Source: Pseudomonadota bacterium
GTDB lineage: Bacteria > Pseudomonadota > Gammaproteobacteria > Xanthomonadales > Xanthomonadaceae
NCBI GenBank assembly: GCA_018242425.1
Contig: JAFEBX010000008.1
Coordinates: forward strand, 1 to 64,000
Direction of reading: 5' to 3'
DNA: 64,000 nucleotides
The notes under the pieces are model-generated. The model had not been told where the DNA came from. It saw only the letters and a program-made list of their open reading frames with translations, and did not search any database. The position numbers and the translations under genes are program-made. Below are positions 60,879 to 64,000 of the stretch, one piece after another; within the stretch, counting starts at the first letter, position 1, and the number at the start of each line of letters is the position of its first letter.

Positions 60879-63374
60879 TCAGAAAATGTCGTAGGCGTCT
60901 TCCTTGGGCGCTTCCTGCTTGGACTCGTCTTCCTTCGGCGCCTGGCTGTAATCGACGATGTCCGGATTGTTCTGCAGGTCTTCTTCCTTCAGCCATTCGC
61001 CGTTGACCAGGACCATGCCGTTGGGTACTTCGCGCTTGACCTGCGGCTGGTCCTTGATGGCATCGCGCATGTAGTCGATCCAGATCGGCAGGGCGGCCTT
61101 GCCGCCGTATTCGCCATAGCCGAGCGAGTCGTCGTCGTCGCGGCCGACCCAGACCACCGTCACCAGGTTGCCGCCGAATCCGGAAAACCAGGCATCGCGG
61201 TGATCGTTGGTGGAACCGGTCTTGCCGCCGATGTCCTCGCGGTCGAGCACGCGGGCGGCGGTCGCGGTGCCGCGCTTGACCACGTCCTGCATCATCGTCA
61301 CCAGCTGGTAGGCGATGCGCTCGTCGATGGCGCGCGGCGCGATCGCCGAACCTTCCGGCAACGCCACCGGCTTCACGGCTTCCTTCGTGGCGCTCTTCGC
61401 GGCGCTGCTCTTGCCAGGCTCGGCAGGCTTGGGCTTCTCGGCCTGCGGACCGCCGAGGTTGAAACCGTCGACGACATCGGGTTGTTGCGGCTTCGTCGCG
61501 CCCTGCGCATCGACGGTGGTGGGCGGCGGCAGGTTGGTGCCGGCGCAGCCACGGCAGGCCACCGCCGGGTTTTCCTTGAACAGCTGCTTGCCGCTGGCGT
61601 CCTTGACGGTATCGATGAACCAGACATTGACGCGGAAGCCACCGTTGGCGAACGCGGCGTAACCGCGCGCAACGTCGATCGGCCGCAGCGAGGCGGCGCC
61701 CAGCGACATCGACAGGTTGCGCGGCAGCTCCTTCTCGTTGAAGCCGAAGTGGGTGATGAAACGGATCGCGTAGTCGACGCCGATGGCATCGAGCAGGCGC
61801 ACCGACACCAGGTTGCGCGATTGCACCAGCGCTTCGCGCAGCTTGATCGGGCCGGCGAAACCGCCGCCGTCGTTCTGCGGACGCCAGATGTGGTTGCTGC
61901 GATCGCGGAACACCACGGGCGCATCGAGCACGATCGACGCCGGGTTGTAGCCGCGTTCGAAGGCCGCGGCATAGACGAACGGCTTGAAGCTGGAGCCTGG
62001 CTGGCGGCGTGCCTGCGTCGCGCGGTTGAAGGAGTTGCCGTTGAAGCTGAGGCCGCCGATCAGTGCCTTCAGTGCGCCGTTGTCGTAGTCGATCGAGACC
62101 AGCGCGGATTGCGCGCGCGGCAGCTGTTCGATCGTCCAGCCGCTGTCCTTGGTGTCGGTGATGCGGGCGACGTCACCGCGCTTGAACAGTGATGCCGGCG
62201 TGCGGCCGGGCCAGCTCGCCGCCAGGGATGCCGGCAGCGTCATCACCTTGCCCCGTGCATCCACCACCTGTGCGCTGCCATTCGCTTCCGTCGACAAGAC
62301 CACGACCGGGACCAGCCCCGCCTGCGTCGGGGTTGGCGCCAGGCGCTTCGCGGTTTGCTCCGCCGTTTCGCCAGCCGGCAGGTCGAAATGCTTCTCCGGG
62401 CCACGCCAGCCGTGGCGATGATCGTAGGTGCGCAGACCGTGGCGTACCGCGATGTCCGCCGCCAGCTGCATCTTCGAATCGATGGTGGTGGTGACTTCGT
62501 AACCCTGGTCCAGTGCCTGTGCGCCATAACGGGTCAGTATTTCCTGGCGGACCATTTCGGCGACGTAGGGCGCGTAGACCTCGACCGGGCGTTCGTGCGG
62601 GGCAGCGTGCATCGGCTCGGCGGCGGCGGCATCGGCGGCTGCCTTGCTCACCATCCCGAGTTGCGCCATGCGCGGCAGGATGTAGTTGTTGCGGCGATCG
62701 CGGTTGCGATCGGGATCGTCCAGCGGATTGCCGGTCGACGGGAATTTCGGCGTGCCGGCCAGCGTCGCCGTTTCGCCCAGTGTCAGCTGGTCGAGCGACT
62801 TGCCGTAGTAGAACTGCGCGGCCGCGGCGATGCCGTAGCTGCGATTGCCGAAGAACGACTTGTTGAGATAGAGCTCGAGGATCTGGTCCTTGCTCAGGTT
62901 CTGCTCGATCTTGCGCGCCAGCAGCATCTCGCGGAACTTGCGCGTGAAGCTGCGTTCGGGCGTCAGGAAGAACTGGCGCGCCACCTGCTGGGTGATGGTG
63001 GAGCCGCCGGGCACGCGCTTGTCGCTGGTGGTCGCCATCAGCCAGATCGCGCGGGCGATGCCCTTGTAGTCGAGCCCGCCGTGCTTGTAGAAGTCGGCGT
63101 CCTCGGTGGCGATGAAGGCATCCTTGACCTGCTGCGGCACCTTGGCGATGTCGACCGGGATGCGCCGGCTCTCGCCGAACACCGCCATCAGCTTGCCATC
63201 GGCGGAATAGACCGACATGGGTTGCTGCAGTTGCACATCGCGCAGGGTGGTGACGTCCGGCAGGTCGCGGCTGACGCGGATATAGAACCCGGCAAACACC
63301 AGGCCGCCGATGACGGCGAGCGCAGCGCAGGCCAGCAAGGCCCATTTCAGGAGGCGGCGGACGACTGGAGGCAT
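60879..63374 (-). CDS. ponA: Penicillin-binding protein 1A, bifunctional peptidoglycan synthase
   Basis: This class A PBP (831 residues) polymerises and cross-links peptidoglycan. A membrane anchor (about 8-32) precedes the glycosyltransferase domain with E91 in [12 protein letters not shown] and [15 protein letters not shown]. An OB-like domain lies between. Transpeptidase motifs are S461-S-F-K464, SRN in [12 protein letters not shown] and K718-TG. Between the last two motifs there is an insertion with a CRGC pair (about 602-608) and a Pro/Lys/Ala-rich stretch (about 612-668). The C-terminus is acidic ([21 protein letters not shown], quoted by end DAYDIF). Start at [11 protein letters not shown]. 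It is divergent from pilM, as in Pseudomonas. Confidence 0.95.
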   Translation of the reverse strand: MPPVVRRLLKWALLACAALAVIGGLVFAGFYIRVSRDLPDVTTLRDVQLQQPMSVYSADGKLMAVFGESRRIPVDIAKVPQQVKDAFIATEDADFYKHGGLDYKGIARAIWLMATTSDKRVPGGSTITQQVARQFFLTPERSFTRKFREMLLARKIEQNLSKDQILELYLNKSFFGNRSYGIAAAAQFYYGKSLDQLTLGETATLAGTPKFPSTGNPLDDPDRNRDRRNNYILPRMAQLGMVSKAAADAAAAEPMHAAPHERPVEVYAPYVAEMVRQEILTRYGAQALDQGYEVTTTIDSKMQLAADIAVRHGLRTYDHRHGWRGPEKHFDLPAGETAEQTAKRLAPTPTQAGLVPVVVLSTEANGSAQVVDARGKVMTLPASLAASWPGRTPASLFKRGDVARITDTKDSGWTIEQLPRAQSALVSIDYDNGALKALIGGLSFNGNSFNRATQARRQPGSSFKPFVYAAAFERGYNPASIVLDAPVVFRDRSNHIWRPQNDGGGFAGPIKLREALVQSRNLVSVRLLDAIGVDYAIRFITHFGFNEKELPRNLSMSLGAASLRPIDVARGYAAFANGGFRVNVWFIDTVKDASGKQLFKENPAVACRGCAGTNLPPPTTVDAQGATKPQQPDVVDGFNLGGPQAEKPKPAEPGKSSAAKSATKEAVKPVALPEGSAIAPRAIDERIAYQLVTMMQDVVKRGTATAARVLDREDIGGKTGSTNDHRDAWFSGFGGNLVTVVWVGRDDDDSLGYGEYGGKAALPIWIDYMRDAIKDQPQVKREVPNGMVLVNGEWLKEEDLQNNPDIVDYSQAPKEDESKQEAPKEDAYDIF

Positions 63375-63484
63375 TGGGCCGGGAAGCTGGGGGAACGGCC
63401 GGCCAGTATACGAAGCGGCCATGGCCGGCGGCCGATCCGGGAGGGGCGGAAGCCTGTCTTGTCGATGGAACCTAAAGTAAAGTC

Positions 63485-63513
63485 TTGCATTGTCGTGAAA
63501 AGTTCGTTATTTA
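63485..63513 (+). promoter_or_regulatory. Candidate promoter of pilM operon
   Basis: TTGCAT (63485-63490) and TATTTA (63508-63513) are separated by 17 bp in an AT-richer part of the ponA-pilM gap. The predicted start near 63520 leaves a leader of about 48 nt with AAGGGG 8 nt before the GTG. I looked for a sigma-54 site and found none. Confidence 0.5.
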
Positions 63514-63567
63514 GCTTTCGTTGGATTTGACGCTCGTCTCAAGTTCTCCAAACAAGGGGCAGACACG

Positions 63568-64000
63568 GTGGGGTTGTTCAAGAAGGCTAGTGCGCCCCTA
63601 GTGGGCGTCGATATCAGCTCGACCGCGGTCAAGCTGCTGCAGTTGTCGCGTTCCGGCGGCAGCTATCGCGTTGAGCATTACGCCGTAGAGCCGTTGCCGG
63701 CCAACGCGGTGGTGGAGAAAAACATCGCGGACGTGGATGCGGTCGGTGCGGCCATTCGCCGCGCGGTCGATCGCGCCGGGGTGCGCTCGAAGGGCGCCGC
63801 TGCCGCGGTGCCCGGCGCATCGGTGATCTCGAAAGTGATCCCGATGGCGGCCGGCCTCAGCGAGGACGACATGGAAGCCCAGGTCGAACTCGAGGCGGGC
63901 AACTACATCCCGTATCCGATCGAGGAAGTGAATTACGACTTCTCGGTGCTCGGGCAGATGCCGAATGCGGCGGACACGCTGCAGGTGCTGCTGGTCGCGT
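63568..64000 (+). CDS. pilM: Type IV pilus assembly protein PilM (partial, runs off window)
   Basis: The first 144 residues of an actin-like ATPase are present. It forms the cytoplasmic ring platform of the type IV pilus with PilN, PilO and PilP. The N-terminus MGLFKKASAPLVGVDISSTA has the nucleotide-binding phosphate loop GVDISSTAVKLLQLS. AVPGASVISKVIPM and EVNYDFSVLGQ continue the family pattern. The GTG start at 63568 follows AAGGGG. Genes pilNOPQ are expected to the right, outside the window. Divergent ponA-pilM is a conserved pair. Confidence 0.93.
   Translation, partial: MGLFKKASAPLVGVDISSTAVKLLQLSRSGGSYRVEHYAVEPLPANAVVEKNIADVDAVGAAIRRAVDRAGVRSKGAAAAVPGASVISKVIPMAAGLSEDDMEAQVELEAGNYIPYPIEEVNYDFSVLGQMPNAADTLQVLLVA

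Noticed and set aside
63423..63567. Sigma-54 promoter for the pilM operon
   Set aside because: No GG-N10-GC element of acceptable match was found; a sigma-70 like TTGCAT-N17-TATTTA is present instead.

Overview
The window is 64 kb of GC-rich chromosome. Gene content, gene order and protein sequences point to a gammaproteobacterium of the Xanthomonadaceae/Lysobacteraceae (Lysobacter, Luteimonas or Thermomonas-like). Examples are the HslV leader before its catalytic Thr, the mreBCD-mrdA-rodA-mltB-rlpA-dacC cluster, and the rph-rdgB-hemW and gmk-rpoZ-spoT blocks. I see no rRNA, tRNA, CRISPR array, insertion sequence or prophage. Fifty-nine genes are called. The last (pilM) runs off the right edge. 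One 52-residue gene (cydP, 57040-57198) is easily missed because of its size.

Layout. 1-4.6 kb: a TetR regulator, the HslVU protease behind a heat-shock-type promoter, and a ClC chloride channel with CBS domains. 4.6-10.7 kb: an accessory defence cassette with a HigBA-type toxin-antitoxin pair, a type III-like restriction subunit and methyltransferase, and a divergent XRE regulator. Two GAAAG-N5-CTTTC palindromes lie between the regulator and the methyltransferase. 10.7-16.8 kb: a FucP/GluP sugar transporter, ubiE, an M1 aminopeptidase lipoprotein, a small lipoprotein and a PfkB kinase. 16.9-28.5 kb: the rod-shape elongasome (MreB, MreC, MreD, PBP2, RodA), then septal and lytic wall enzymes (MltB, RlpA, DacC), then ybeD-lipB-lipA for lipoate. 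A 143-bp long-hairpin element sits between dacC and ybeD. 28.7-35 kb: Prc protease, an Lrp regulator divergent from two DMT exporters, a lipoprotein and PepQ. 35-47 kb: PilZ and DUF1631 proteins, hemW-rdgB-rph, yicC, gmk-rpoZ-spoT, ridA and recG.

47-54 kb is the most distinctive locus. It holds an ArsR repressor with cysteines exactly at 42 and 108, as in the persulfide sensor BigR. Divergent from it are a sulfide:quinone oxidoreductase with cysteines at 128, 160 and 354, a small DUF2892 membrane protein, an RND efflux pair and a DUF442 phosphatase-like lipoprotein. The intergenic region holds a near-consensus promoter whose -10 is overlapped by a perfect 17-bp palindrome. Together this reads as a sulfide-inducible oxidation and efflux operon. 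Next come the cytochrome bd genes cydP-cydA-cydB-cydX-ybgE, which encode a sulfide-resistant quinol oxidase that could accept the electrons SQR puts into the quinone pool.

57-64 kb: a nucleoside hydrolase, zinc-independent ribosomal protein L31, citrate synthase, a conserved hypothetical protein, PBP1a, and the start of pilM. Several genes (ubiE, lipA, nucleoside hydrolase, probably spoT and the EamA exporter) have a -10 hexamer only 6-7 nt before the ATG, which implies leaderless mRNAs.
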